A stretch of DNA of 64,000 nt, taken from the NCBI GenBank assembly GCA_008501765.1, contig QQUE01000004.1, forward strand, positions 276,562-340,561. The letters run 5' to 3'. Origin of the DNA: Calditrichota bacterium (GTDB lineage: Bacteria > Zhuqueibacterota > Zhuqueibacteria > Zhuqueibacterales > Geothermadaptataceae). The notes beneath the pieces are model-generated. The model was not told where the DNA came from and made no database searches. It worked only from the letters and a program-made list of their open reading frames with translations. Below, piece after piece: positions 1 through 8,689 of the stretch (positions are counted from its first letter, which is position 1; every line of letters begins with the position of its first letter). The position numbers and the translations under genes were made by a program.

Positions 1-82
1 TACAGGTGAATAATTTGGCAAAATTGTGTGGGTAGGCAGGGGATTAATTGCTTTTCAAAAATTCATTGCAAATAAGGCAAGA

Positions 83-499
83 TCAGCTTGATATATTAAA
101 AGTGTAAGTTACAACACCCGAGTCCGAAGCTTCGATATCTGCCAGATTATTTAAATGGCATTCGTCGAGAAGATTTTTTGCTTCGGCTGAGGAAATAGCC
201 ATATTCATTGAAACTTCGGCAATTGTCAGGCGGCCTTTGTTGGATTTTGCCAATTGCAGTAGCTGCCTTTCCAGACTTTCACTATCACGATTTTTCGCCT
301 GAAGTTTCATTTTCCGGCATATGAGAAAACCAGCAACCATCGGAATGATTCCCAGCAAAACCGTCCAGATAATCCATTCCGTTGTTGACTTTTCATTTTC
401 CGGATCCACCATATTTCCGATAGAACCGGCAGTCATAATGAATCCTAAAATTATTATCAAAATCCCGATAAAATAGACAATTCTTTCACCAAATTTCAT
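83..499 (-). CDS. two-TM membrane protein with C-terminal helical domain
   Basis: A protein of 138 residues whose function I do not recognise. Two hydrophobic segments lie near the N-terminus (about residues 5-25 and 42-62, the first containing YFIGILIIILGFIM), followed by a basic stretch and a soluble C-terminal part. That part (LLQLAKSNKGRLTIAEV...) has the character of a small winged-helix-like domain, which is a guess from pattern. I chose the ATG at 499 because a GAGG lies about 8 bases upstream; an in-frame start at 574 would add 25 residues of less typical sequence. It is followed on the same strand by unrelated small genes, so no operon role is evident. Confidence 0.6.
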   Translation of the reverse strand: MKFGERIVYFIGILIIILGFIMTAGSIGNMVDPENEKSTTEWIIWTVLLGIIPMVAGFLICRKMKLQAKNRDSESLERQLLQLAKSNKGRLTIAEVSMNMAISSAEAKNLLDECHLNNLADIEASDSGVVTYTFNISS

Positions 500-579
500 T
501 AAACTGCCTCGCCACTGATCAAACTGATTCTTAATTTTTAGTCTAAAAATGTACGGGACTTGCGCCCCGTCCACAAATT

Positions 580-951
580 CTACATTTCAGTATTTTTAAC
601 CAAGCGCATCGGTTTCAAAAACATACCGCATTCTTCACATTTGCCAGCTTCTTCTTTGCGGACATGGCTGTGTGTCAACATCGGGCAGCCGTAATATTCT
701 TTCTGCTCATCAGAGGTTACGACTCCTGCGACCATTTCCATCTGGCATTCCGGGCATTTTCCCGCTTCCTTGCTATGGATATGTTTGTGTGATTCCATCG
801 GACAGGTATAATAAATCAGTTTTTCACCTTTTCCGGCGACCTCTGCCATCGAATCATGAGCGTCCGCTTTTTCAGCCATGTGATCATCTTTATTCTCACA
901 GCCAAAAACAACAAAAACGGCGAGCAGGATTAAAATTTTTGAAATACGCAT
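580..951 (-). CDS. lipoprotein with two heavy-metal-binding (HMBD-type) domains
   Basis: A 123-residue exported protein. The N-terminus MRISKILILLAVFVVFGCE is a lipoprotein signal with the lipobox cysteine at residue 18. Two copies of a short Cys/His motif follow: YYTCPMESHKHIHSKEAGKCPECQMEM and, about 40 residues later, YGCPMLTHSHVRKEEAGKCEECGMF. This CPM...GKCxECxM pattern is that of the small domain found at the ends of heavy-metal efflux proteins and P-type ATPases, so periplasmic metal binding is likely. Between signal and domains is a His/Asp/Met-containing linker. The start at 951 is preceded by AAAGGA; a longer start at 966 lacks a ribosome site. No efflux genes are adjacent, so the metal and partner are unknown. 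Confidence 0.8.
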   Translation of the reverse strand: MRISKILILLAVFVVFGCENKDDHMAEKADAHDSMAEVAGKGEKLIYYTCPMESHKHIHSKEAGKCPECQMEMVAGVVTSDEQKEYYGCPMLTHSHVRKEEAGKCEECGMFLKPMRLVKNTEM

Positions 952-1195
952 GTGAATTCCTTTCAATTAAATTAACTTTATACAACCAATTGTTTTTCCA
1001 AATTTTTAAATGGGCAGATCTCTGGGGATCCAGATAACTCCGCGAGGACAACTAATTCTTTTATGAAGCCAAACAACGAAACACGCGATTTACTCCGAAT
1101 AGTATTCTGGAGCAAACAAGTATGCGTTTGCAATGGAATATCTTCATTCATGATTCATCCGGAAGTAAATTATTAACCACAAAAAGATAAATTGA

Positions 1196-1621
1196 TCATT
1201 TTCTGGAAAACATCACTTCCAATACCAACTCATAATTGCCTTCAGAGTCAGGATTTTCCATTTTTAACACGACGCTGTTGGTACTAATTTTTCGAAAAGT
1301 TTGTCTCAATAAACTATCGTGCCAATTTATAAACAAAGTGTCATCATTAATGAAGTTGCATGTTGCCTTTGAAAAATTTCCTGAACTTTCAAACCACCAA
1401 AATCGATAAAATTTTAATTTTTCATCCCAGGAAAATATCGCATGGGCCTCGCCTTTTTCACCTTCAATCAATGATGAGTAATCGAAATAAACATACTTAT
1501 CATCCATGGCCCTTTTGAAAGTTCCCTCACCAGTTCCCTTCATTGCTTTGCTCAAGGCACTTTGGGGAATATTATACACCAAATTCCAATCACCCAATAA
1601 AAAGTTGAATTTCTTCATCAT
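1196..1621 (-). CDS. DUF1579/lipocalin-like small protein
   Basis: A 141-residue soluble protein beginning MMKKFNFLLGDWNLVYNIP. The early 'LLGDWNLVY' followed by alternating beta-strand-like segments (GEGTFKRAMDDKYVYFDY, AHAIFSWDEKLKFYRFWWFESSG) fits the DUF1579-type beta-barrel fold, whose role is not established. No signal peptide is visible with this start. AAAGGA sits 9 bases upstream of the ATG at 1621, supporting it over the upstream in-frame ATG at 1666. It is flanked by unrelated genes on the same strand, so context does not suggest a role. Confidence 0.6.
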   Translation of the reverse strand: MMKKFNFLLGDWNLVYNIPQSALSKAMKGTGEGTFKRAMDDKYVYFDYSSLIEGEKGEAHAIFSWDEKLKFYRFWWFESSGNFSKATCNFINDDTLFINWHDSLLRQTFRKISTNSVVLKMENPDSEGNYELVLEVMFSRK

Positions 1622-1765
1622 TATTAAATCCTTTGCTGTTGCATTTTTAAATGAACACAGGATCAATATGAATATTGAAAATATTTTTTCTTTTCATCGC
1701 AATTAAAACCTGATAATTTCATTCAATTAACAGGGCTTGCAGTAAAATATTTTGTTCAACGAAAG

Positions 1766-2662
1766 TCAGCCCACCGTGCCGCGCCCTGTGCCGGTGCGAT
1801 AGTCAAATTCAGAACCAAAAATACTGTGCGGAATAAAATAGACGACGAGAGTCACGATGCCAGCCAGGTAGATTGACCAACGATTTCGATGATCGCCGCG
1901 ATTTAAATAAGCCGCCAGCAGCCAAAATGCCATCCCGACGAGAACCTTGTTGTCCGTCCAATCATAGCCAAAGGGAAATCCTGACCACCAAACACCGAAG
2001 GCGTACCACTGCACCCATGGCCCCAAAAGAAAAGCGCCGAGAATTAATGAAATAATTGTGCTCCAAAGCATCCATTTAAAATTTCCATCAATTAGTGCCT
2101 CGAATACGGTTCGGATGCCGAAAGTCATAGATATGAAAATAATAAAAATGTGGGGCAGCAAAGCGAAAACGGGCACAGCGCCTTTGTACCGGGCATAAAC
2201 AGGATTGCTTCCGGTAATTGAAACAGGCTCGCCGGCAGCAGTTTTGATGTAGACGAAAAATTCGTATTTGCCGGCACGCACATCCAAACTCGGGAGTTCC
2301 GCGCCAAATCCGGACACCGTTTCTGTTCGGCCGCGGCGGGTGAACTCGAACTCGCCTTTTTGCATCGGTAGAAAGGACCAGTCATCATTGGATTTGAAAC
2401 GGCGGTATTTTACGTTGCCCGTCAATCCTTCGGGCACTGGTTCAGTCAACATAATTTTAAGGCCAGTCCCAATATTTTCACTACGCAAAAACTTGAAATG
2501 TACCATGCCATCTGTGGTTTCGAAGTCCCCCTCCAAAGGATAAGTCGGTCCGGTTTTATCCTGATAGGTGAAGCAGCCGACGGTGAGGAGAATCGCCAAA
2601 ACCCAGAGAATTATACTTGTAAAAACCGGTCTGTTAGCAGAAAAATCGCGTAAAGCGGACAT
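1766..2662 (-). CDS. polytopic membrane protein with extracytoplasmic beta domain
   Basis: A 298-residue protein I cannot assign to a named family. One N-terminal membrane segment (about residues 15-32) is followed by a beta-rich soluble region (about 40-160, including a GKYEFFVYIKTAAGEPV strand pair), then about four further membrane segments (165-185, 195-215, 235-250, 262-280). The layout suggests an inner-membrane protein with a periplasmic Ig-like domain. An AGGAA lies 8 bases before the ATG at 2662. The C-terminus is short and glycine/threonine rich. No gene partners are apparent. Confidence 0.65.
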   Translation of the reverse strand: MSALRDFSANRPVFTSIILWVLAILLTVGCFTYQDKTGPTYPLEGDFETTDGMVHFKFLRSENIGTGLKIMLTEPVPEGLTGNVKYRRFKSNDDWSFLPMQKGEFEFTRRGRTETVSGFGAELPSLDVRAGKYEFFVYIKTAAGEPVSITGSNPVYARYKGAVPVFALLPHIFIIFISMTFGIRTVFEALIDGNFKWMLWSTIISLILGAFLLGPWVQWYAFGVWWSGFPFGYDWTDNKVLVGMAFWLLAAYLNRGDHRNRWSIYLAGIVTLVVYFIPHSIFGSEFDYRTGTGRGTVG

Positions 2663-3198
2663 GTGAAAATTCCTTTTGCTGAATAGTTAAAATAGAGTTC
2701 GAAATAAGGCCCGTCATTTTATAATAAATCCACATTCTGAATTCAAAATACTGGCTATAAAATCCATTGTGCACCATCGGCGATGAAAATACTGAAACAT
2801 CCGGCGAAAGGCAAGTGCAATCGCCCGAAAAAGCTGCATTTTGAAGCCAAATTTTTCGCTATATTTCGCAGATTTTTTTGTTGCAGCGGAAAAACTCCGC
2901 GGAACTTGATAAATAAATTCTATATTCGACTAAAACATTCATTGCAAAAATTCGATTTTCCAGCCTGAGGTGGCAACAATTCTCAACCGTAACTCATTTG
3001 GAATGGCGATTGCCTATACACTCTAAATTCCCGTTACAACTCTATCTTTTACAAAGTAAATTTATTAAGAAAAAAAACGGCTAATGTCCGAAACTTATCT
3101 GTAACCAACGCGTTTAATTTGTCTCAACTTTTTTAGGGAAACACGACCACAGACAATTTTATAGACAATTCACAATGTATAAATCCATGGAGATAAAT
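2663..3198. other. intergenic gap between divergent genes
   Basis: About 530 bp between the divergent membrane-protein gene and the TonB receptor, so it should hold both promoters. An open frame of 61 codons at 2783-2968 has low-complexity composition and no ribosome site, and I do not consider it a gene. I see no strong repeat or RNA structure. Confidence 0.4.
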
Positions 3199-5574
3199 AT
3201 GGCTCTACATAGAATTTTGCTTTTCTGTTTCTGCATAACCAGTGCGCATTTAACAGCCAACGAACCGGAGTCGGGATTTAGCTCCATCAGCGGTTATGTT
3301 TATGACCAGGCGAACGGCGAAGCACTCATCGGTGCCAATATTTTTCTCGAAGGAACCACCCGTGGAGCAAGCACCAATGTCTCCGGTTTTTTCTCCATTC
3401 CGAAGCTGGTACCAGGCACTTACAATCTCATTTGCCAGTACATCGGTTATAAAACCTGGTCAAAAAAAGTGGTTATCACCATTGTCGCACCCGAACCCCT
3501 GACTATTAATTTGCAACCGCAGACATTGCGAACGGAAGAAGTTGTGGTGACGGCAGAAAAGAAACGCACCATTGATCGTCTCTTTTCGCGGCCGGTTTCC
3601 CGTGTGGAAATGAGCGCCCGCGATATCAACGCCATCCCGCAAATTGCCGAGGCCGACTTGCTGCGCGCCCTGCAAACATTACCGGGAATTTTACCCGTAT
3701 CGGATTTTTCCTCGGCGCTTTATATCCGTGGCGGCACGCCCGACCAAAACCTGTTTCTCATCGATGGGGCCGATGTTTATAATCCGGAGCACGCTTTCGG
3801 TATTTTTTCCACTTTCAACACCGATGCAATCAAATCGGTGGAGCTCTCCAAAGGTGGATTTGGTGCACAATACGGCGGCCGGCTTTCTTCGGTTTTGGAT
3901 ATCACCAATCTCGACGGCAACCGCAAGGAATTTGAAGGCACCGCTTCGGTGAGCCTGCTTTCCGCGAAAACTACACTGCAAATGCCGCTGGGTAAATACG
4001 GTTCGCTTTCCGGTTCTTTTCGCCGCACTTATTTTGACAAAACGCTTGGCCCGAGCTTCGACGAAATCCCGGATTATTATTTCTACGACAGCAATGTAAA
4101 AGCTTTTCTCGATTTCGGACCACGAAACAAGCTAACGCTGAGTTGGTTTAGCAGCTACGACAACCTCAACGTTAATTTTAATACCAACTCGGAGATCGAC
4201 GCCGGATTTCTCTACGACTGGGGTAACCAGACCGGCAGCGTGCGCTGGACCCACTTGTTTTCACCGCAGCTTTTTGCCAACTTCTGGGTCACCGGCAGCC
4301 GCTTCTCCTCGCAATTCGAATTTGAAAATGTTGTTGACGTCGAAGAAAAAAACGAGATTTCAGACGTGACTGCCAAAGGAAATTTACAATATTACTATTC
4401 GAAAAAATTTAACGCCACCTTTGGTTTTGAGCACAAATGGCTCGACGGCCGCTATCGTCAAAGCTGGCCCGGCGGCAAAGTGGATGCAGGCGGCGCCCCG
4501 CAGCATTCATCCGGCTATATCGCGTTAAACTGGAAACCGTCGGCGCTGTGGGATATCAATACCGGCTTTCGCATGCATTTTTTCAATTCGGAAAAAAATT
4601 ATTACAACCCGTCACCACGGCTGGCTGTGAAATACCGTGCCACCGACACGATCAATCTGAAAGTCGCGGTCGGGCGTTACCACCAATATTTGCACCGCAT
4701 TACACGGCCGTTTTTTGCCGACATCTGGTCGACCTCCAACGAATATCAACGGCAGTCGGATTCCAGCCATCTTATTTTTGGTATTGAAAAAGAAATTGGC
4801 GAAAACTTCTCGCTTGAAATGGAAGGTTATTACAAAGATTACCACAATCTCTACTCATTGGATCAAAATTTGAGCGCCAAAGTTATCCCGACTTATTATG
4901 AAAATGAGGAGCCGGTTTACGCCACCACCGAAGGACTTTTCCACAAAGGCAAAGGCTATTCTCAGGGGCTTGAATTGCTGCTGCGCAAAAACAGCGGCGC
5001 CATCACCGGCTGGTTTGGCTATTCTCTCGCCGCCACGAAATACCAGATCGCGGCCATCAATCAGGGCGAAGAGTTTGCCCCGCGCCACGATCGCAGTTCG
5101 ACGGTCAATCTGGTGAGCAATATCGATGTAAAAAATGCCTGGCGCAGCCTGCGCCACCGCAGCCACAAACGGGACAAAGGCCGCTACACTTTAGGGATTA
5201 ACCTGGTTTATTCCAGCGGCCAGCCGATCACCACGCCGAGCTCGGTTTACATCACCAACACCATGCCCGACATTGACGGCACGGCGGGATTTGGCGGCGG
5301 CGGTGGGTTCTCCGCTTTCGCGCTTTACCCGACGACAATCAATAAATACCGGTTGCCGCCGTACGCCCGGCTTGATCTCAGTCTGACTTATTTTCGCCAG
5401 TATAAAAACTGGTCGATGGCGCCCTACTTACAAATATTTAACGCCGGCAACCGCGACAATGTCTGGTTCATTCAGTACAACGACGAAAGCACGGAAGATA
5501 AAATCATTCAAAACGTTGAAGAAACCAATATGCTGCCGCTGCTGCCAACTATCGGCATAAAATTTGAGTTCTGA
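3199..5574 (+). CDS. TonB-dependent outer-membrane receptor with carboxypeptidase-regulatory-like N-domain
   Basis: A 791-residue outer-membrane receptor. After a signal peptide (MALHRILLFCFCITSAHLTA) comes a carboxypeptidase-regulatory-like domain, about residues 30-115 (ISGYVYDQANGEALIGANIF...). Then comes VVVTAEKKR and a plug domain, about 140-250 (LPGILPVSDFSSALYIRGG, LIDGADVYNPEHAFGIFS, GGFGAQYGGRLSSVLDI). The rest is a beta-barrel rich in aromatic alternation, ending LPTIGIKFEF. A GGAG six bases upstream supports the ATG at 3199. In Bacteroidota such receptors are often paired with a DUF4249 lipoprotein, and one follows at 6101, so a two-component uptake or envelope system is likely. 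The ligand cannot be read from sequence. Confidence 0.9.
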   Translation: MALHRILLFCFCITSAHLTANEPESGFSSISGYVYDQANGEALIGANIFLEGTTRGASTNVSGFFSIPKLVPGTYNLICQYIGYKTWSKKVVITIVAPEPLTINLQPQTLRTEEVVVTAEKKRTIDRLFSRPVSRVEMSARDINAIPQIAEADLLRALQTLPGILPVSDFSSALYIRGGTPDQNLFLIDGADVYNPEHAFGIFSTFNTDAIKSVELSKGGFGAQYGGRLSSVLDITNLDGNRKEFEGTASVSLLSAKTTLQMPLGKYGSLSGSFRRTYFDKTLGPSFDEIPDYYFYDSNVKAFLDFGPRNKLTLSWFSSYDNLNVNFNTNSEIDAGFLYDWGNQTGSVRWTHLFSPQLFANFWVTGSRFSSQFEFENVVDVEEKNEISDVTAKGNLQYYYSKKFNATFGFEHKWLDGRYRQSWPGGKVDAGGAPQHSSGYIALNWKPSALWDINTGFRMHFFNSEKNYYNPSPRLAVKYRATDTINLKVAVGRYHQYLHRITRPFFADIWSTSNEYQRQSDSSHLIFGIEKEIGENFSLEMEGYYKDYHNLYSLDQNLSAKVIPTYYENEEPVYATTEGLFHKGKGYSQGLELLLRKNSGAITGWFGYSLAATKYQIAAINQGEEFAPRHDRSSTVNLVSNIDVKNAWRSLRHRSHKRDKGRYTLGINLVYSSGQPITTPSSVYITNTMPDIDGTAGFGGGGGFSAFALYPTTINKYRLPPYARLDLSLTYFRQYKNWSMAPYLQIFNAGNRDNVWFIQYNDESTEDKIIQNVEETNMLPLLPTIGIKFEF

Positions 5575-5579
5575 TTCAC

Positions 5580-6030
5580 AAAGCATCTCGAGTGTTTCGC
5601 TGATTTTTAAAGCGAAATGTATCGAAAGATGCGACCGCGAAGGCGCAACCGCCCCTTCGATACGCCCCGAAAAATCGCCGGGGCTACTCAGGATGCTGAT
5701 TGTTGTATTAGTTGGTGAGATGCAGGAAAAATTACAGAAAAAGCATCTCGAGTGTTTCGCTGAATTTCAAGCGAAATGTATCGAGAGGTGCGACCGCGAA
5801 GGCGCAACCGCCCCTTCGATACGCCCCGAAAAATCGTCGGGGCTACGCAGGATGCTGATTGTTGTATTAGTTCGTGAGATGCAGGAAAAATTACAGAAAA
5901 AGCATCTCGAGTGTTTCGCTGATTTTCAAGCGATATGTATCGAGAGGTGCGACCGCGAAGGCGCAACCGCCCCTTCGATACGCCCCGAAAAATCGCCAGG
6001 GCTACGCAGGATGCTGATTGTTGAATTAAT
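5580..6030. repeat. three tandem copies of a ~160-bp palindromic repeat
   Basis: Copies begin at about 5581, 5741 and 5900 (period 159-160 bp) and are nearly identical; the third lacks the final spacer. Each contains a hairpin formed by AGCATCTCGAGTGTTTCGCT and a facing AGCGAAATGTATCGAGAGATGC-like arm, then a second hairpin CCCCGAAAAATCGCCGGGG and a terminal CTACTCAGGATGCT. A diverged single copy lies at 12640-12761, between aceE and aceF. Long open frames run through the array on both strands, but they are products of the repeat and not genes. The array sits between the TonB receptor and its DUF4249 partner and may fold in the transcript. Confidence 0.9.
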
Positions 6031-6100
6031 TTGAGTTTTGAAAATAACGTTGAAAGGTTAAAACGTTCAAACATTCACACGATTGAAAAAAGGAAATGTA

Positions 6101-7009
6101 ATGAAACACCTGAAATATATCATCTTAACCAGCCTGTTGCTCACCGCCTGCGGCACCGGCGTCGTCGAAGTGGATGACAGCAATTACGAACCGAAAATCG
6201 CCATCGACGGCTATCTTTATCCGCACGCACCGGTGGCAAATATCCGGGTGATGCGCAATTTTCCGCTCAACACTTCACTTTTGCGCACAGATATTTTTCT
6301 CACTGATGCCAAAGTGGTGCTCACTGACGTGGCCGCCGGCAAAGATTACCCACTGGCTTTTGATTTCGAAACCTTGGCTTTTGGTTACGAGGGAACGGAT
6401 TTGCTCATCGAATATGGGCAGCCCTACAAATTGAGCATTGCGGCGACAATTGACGGCACGGAATTGCAATGCAGCTCCACGACCACCGTGCCTGCTGCCG
6501 GATTCAAAATCCTGCGGGAGAAATCAAAAACGGCGCCCTCCACTTTTTTTCCGGTCAACGATGATGGCAGCACGGAAAAATGGGAATACGTTTTCCAGCG
6601 CAGTCCGGACACTGGTTTTTACGCGCTGTCTGTTGTAGCTCTGGAAGCAGATGTCAACACATTTATTTATGACAGCCCCTACAGCCGCCACTTTGATGAG
6701 CCTGAAGATTTTGAGGACGAAGAATGGAAAAATCAGATTTACAATTTCACCTGGCAACAGGATTTGCAGCTAAAAACCGGGCAAACGATTTTGCCGCTGG
6801 ACTGGTATCTTTTCGCATTTTATGGAAATTACCGCACCATTCTCTACGCCGGCGATAAAAACTTCAAAGATTTTCTACTCACCTCCTGGCAAGTGCAGGA
6901 AATCGACGGCAACTTCCACGAACCGGTGCTCAACATCGAAGGGGACGGCATCGGTATCTTCGGCTCCGCTATCGCCGATACGGTGTTTCTGGAAGTCTTG
7001 CGTGACTGA
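6101..7009 (+). CDS. DUF4249-type lipoprotein
   Basis: A 302-residue lipoprotein with signal MKHLKYIILTSLLLTACG and lipobox cysteine at residue 17. The mature start (EPKIAIDGYLYPHAPVANIRVMRNFPL) and the DAKVVLTD...YPLAF region match the organisation of DUF4249 proteins, usually encoded next to TonB-dependent receptors and presumed to act with them at the outer membrane. AAAAAGGA lies 8 bases upstream of the ATG at 6101; a TTG at 6083 is in frame but less likely. It follows the receptor gene on the same strand with only the tandem repeats between, so the two are probably co-transcribed. Confidence 0.75.
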   Translation: MKHLKYIILTSLLLTACGTGVVEVDDSNYEPKIAIDGYLYPHAPVANIRVMRNFPLNTSLLRTDIFLTDAKVVLTDVAAGKDYPLAFDFETLAFGYEGTDLLIEYGQPYKLSIAATIDGTELQCSSTTTVPAAGFKILREKSKTAPSTFFPVNDDGSTEKWEYVFQRSPDTGFYALSVVALEADVNTFIYDSPYSRHFDEPEDFEDEEWKNQIYNFTWQQDLQLKTGQTILPLDWYLFAFYGNYRTILYAGDKNFKDFLLTSWQVQEIDGNFHEPVLNIEGDGIGIFGSAIADTVFLEVLRD

Positions 7010-7025
7010 TTCAATAATCAACAGA

Positions 7026-7090
7026 CAACACTCAATAATCAATGTCCAAATTTATTTAGTTTTTACTTGAAAATTGATTATTGAGTGTTG
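7026..7090. repeat. 18-bp perfect inverted repeat, dispersed family
   Basis: CAACACTCAATAATCAAT at 7026-7043 faces its exact complement at 7073-7090 across a 29-base loop. A related copy occurs at 15739-15820 and a partial one near 20537-20565. It lies just after the DUF4249 gene and could serve as a transcript end structure, but no T-run follows directly. The rest of 7091-7550 is AT-rich and holds nothing I can identify. Confidence 0.75.
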
Positions 7091-7557
7091 AATATTGGAT
7101 ATTTATTCCCCCCACCCACTCAATTAATCCACCGAAAAACATCACTTCGTTACAATTGCATTGCATTTCTTAAAAATAATTTATACAGTTATTTACAATT
7201 CGACTCGCCCAGGTAAGAATTGTTTTGCAGGGGTGCAAAAAACAGGACGCACGACGGGGTGATGCAATGCCTGAAATCTCAATTTTGATCACCGATTTAC
7301 CACGAACTCACAACCGACGCAGCAGAATATTTAACGCAAATTTAAATATTGGCAATCGATTTGGTGCCCATTAACTGCACCATTTTTTTGCAACTCATGT
7401 GCTCAATAAAGGATGGCGAGGCATTGAAAGTCCATTAGACAGAAATTAGGTTGTCGTACGAATTATTTATGTCAGTTGCATATCAATATTTTTTCAGTTG
7501 ATAAATCTTGATTTAACTTATTATTTTTATTTCATTAAAACCGAAAATTGAAAAAGT

Positions 7558-7609
7558 TGTTATGTGGCACACAACAGTTACCTATAGCTTTCTTATGTGA
7601 GTCACATAA
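7558..7609. promoter_or_regulatory. pair of palindromic sites upstream of the restriction-modification unit
   Basis: Two similar palindromes lie here. TGTTATGTGGCACACAACA at 7558-7576 has one mismatched pair, and TTATGTGAGTCACATAA at 7593-7609 is perfect around one central base. Their centres are 34 bp apart. Both share TTATGTG/CACAWAA half-sites and differ from the C-box further down. They look like operator sites for a dimeric regulator; which one is unknown. Confidence 0.5.
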
Positions 7610-7685
7610 CATCTAGTTTTAGGTGATAATCTGATTTCCTGATTCACGATGAGAAGATTTTGAATATTTTGAATATAAAAATAAC

Positions 7686-7724
7686 TTGACTATGTGACTT
7701 ATAGTCCGTAGACTTATTGTCTAC
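7686..7724 (+). promoter_or_regulatory. promoter overlapping a C-box-like double operator
   Basis: Two adjacent inverted repeats, GACTTATAGTC (7696-7706) and GTAGACTTATTGTCTAC (7708-7724), form a tandem operator. From memory it closely resembles the C-boxes bound by controller proteins such as C.Esp1396I. A sigma70-like promoter overlaps it: TTGACT at 7686-7691 and TAGACT at 7709-7714, spaced 17 bp. Transcription would start near 7720, giving only about 23 bases of leader before the ATG at 7744, which has no clear ribosome site. Binding here should repress the downstream controller-nuclease gene; this is inference. Confidence 0.65.
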
Positions 7725-7743
7725 AAATTGCGATCTTGTCTCT

Positions 7744-8670
7744 ATGGACAGAGATAAGAGTTTACTCAGTTTTGTTGGCACCAGAGTGCGCGAGGTTCGA
7801 AACTTGCGCGGAATCTCGCAGGAAGAACTTAGTTTTAAAAGCAATCTCGACAGAACTTATATCAGCGATATTGAGCTAGGCAAGAGGAATGTAAGTCTCT
7901 TAAATCTTCACGCGATTGCAGATGCTTTGGAGGTGCAAGTTGCCGCACTTCTCAAGGGTTACCAAAAAGACGCGAAGTCTGTTGAACAATCGAAAGTTGG
8001 TTTCTATGAAATTAATAAAACTTTTCGTCTAGATTGCGGTTTTTCTGTGACTGCACAAGACGTCGAATATGCTGCCATAATGACCTCAAATAATGTGGAA
8101 GACTTGCCATTTGCTCTTTTTCAAAGCATTAATCTTAAGACTTTGAGTGGAATGATAGGCGCCATCTTTTCTTTGACTTTAGCTGAGAGAGTTCATGGAA
8201 TAGTTAATCCTATTGAAAAAGGTCATCCCGATATAATACCTAAGCATGGTAAGAAGGCTAGCGAAGAGCAATTGAGAAATTACCCCGAGGGCTTAGAAAT
8301 TAAGTGTACAGTCGGCAATGTAGAAAAGGGTAGTGAATTAGAAGTTGGCCGGAAGAGATTACCTAAGTTGACGGGAATAACTTGGCAAGCTCATCACAGA
8401 GAAGTCGAGAGCCTCATGGGGTTAGTGATTGATTTTGCAGGTAAAGCAACCAATGATAAGTCTTACCCTGTTATTACAGCAGCATTCTTTTCAGATGAAT
8501 TGACTATCGAAGACTGGGGTAAAATTAGCGGTACAACCGGTCGTAACACCAAAGTTACCGGTATGACTGCATCGGGAAAGGGAAAAATGGGAAGTGGCTG
8601 GGTAATCATAAAAAACGAAGACAGCTATACCTCACGTTACGAGAAATTGCTATCATTTGAGTTAAAATAG
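7744..8670 (+). CDS. XRE/controller domain fused to PD-(D/E)XK type II restriction endonuclease
   Basis: A 308-residue two-part protein. Residues about 8-72 form an XRE helix-turn-helix domain (GTRVREVRNLRGISQEELSF, RTYISDIELGKRNVSLLNL), much like stand-alone controller proteins of restriction-modification systems. The remainder resembles a type II endonuclease: HPDI at 161-164 and EIK at 185-187 give a PD-(X21)-EXK metal-binding signature, followed by a conserved-looking WQAHHREVESLMGLVIDF segment. The methyltransferase gene starts 19 bases downstream, supporting the restriction role. The ATG at 7744 fits a short leader; a TTG at 7717 lies inside the operator and is unlikely. The recognition sequence cannot be read. 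An alternative is a single-chain regulator with a decayed nuclease, but the catalytic residues appear intact. Confidence 0.75.
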   Translation: MDRDKSLLSFVGTRVREVRNLRGISQEELSFKSNLDRTYISDIELGKRNVSLLNLHAIADALEVQVAALLKGYQKDAKSVEQSKVGFYEINKTFRLDCGFSVTAQDVEYAAIMTSNNVEDLPFALFQSINLKTLSGMIGAIFSLTLAERVHGIVNPIEKGHPDIIPKHGKKASEEQLRNYPEGLEIKCTVGNVEKGSELEVGRKRLPKLTGITWQAHHREVESLMGLVIDFAGKATNDKSYPVITAAFFSDELTIEDWGKISGTTGRNTKVTGMTASGKGKMGSGWVIIKNEDSYTSRYEKLLSFELK

Positions 8671-8689
8671 GTCTCATCGGAAAATCGCC

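Noticed and set aside
672..1037. 121-codon plus-strand frame opposite the metal-binding lipoprotein
   Set aside because: It is antisense to a gene with clear motifs, lacks a ribosome site, and its translation has no recognisable features.
2783..2968. 61-codon frame upstream of the TonB receptor
   Set aside because: Low-complexity Lys/Phe-rich translation, no ribosome site, lies in a divergent promoter region.
5580..6030. Possible CRISPR array
   Set aside because: Only three units of about 160 bp, palindromic throughout, with no short repeat/spacer alternation and no cas genes nearby.
5564..6074. Open frames of 156 and 128 codons on opposite strands
   Set aside because: They run through the three tandem palindromic repeats and have repetitive translations with no ribosome site. 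They are by-products of the repeat.
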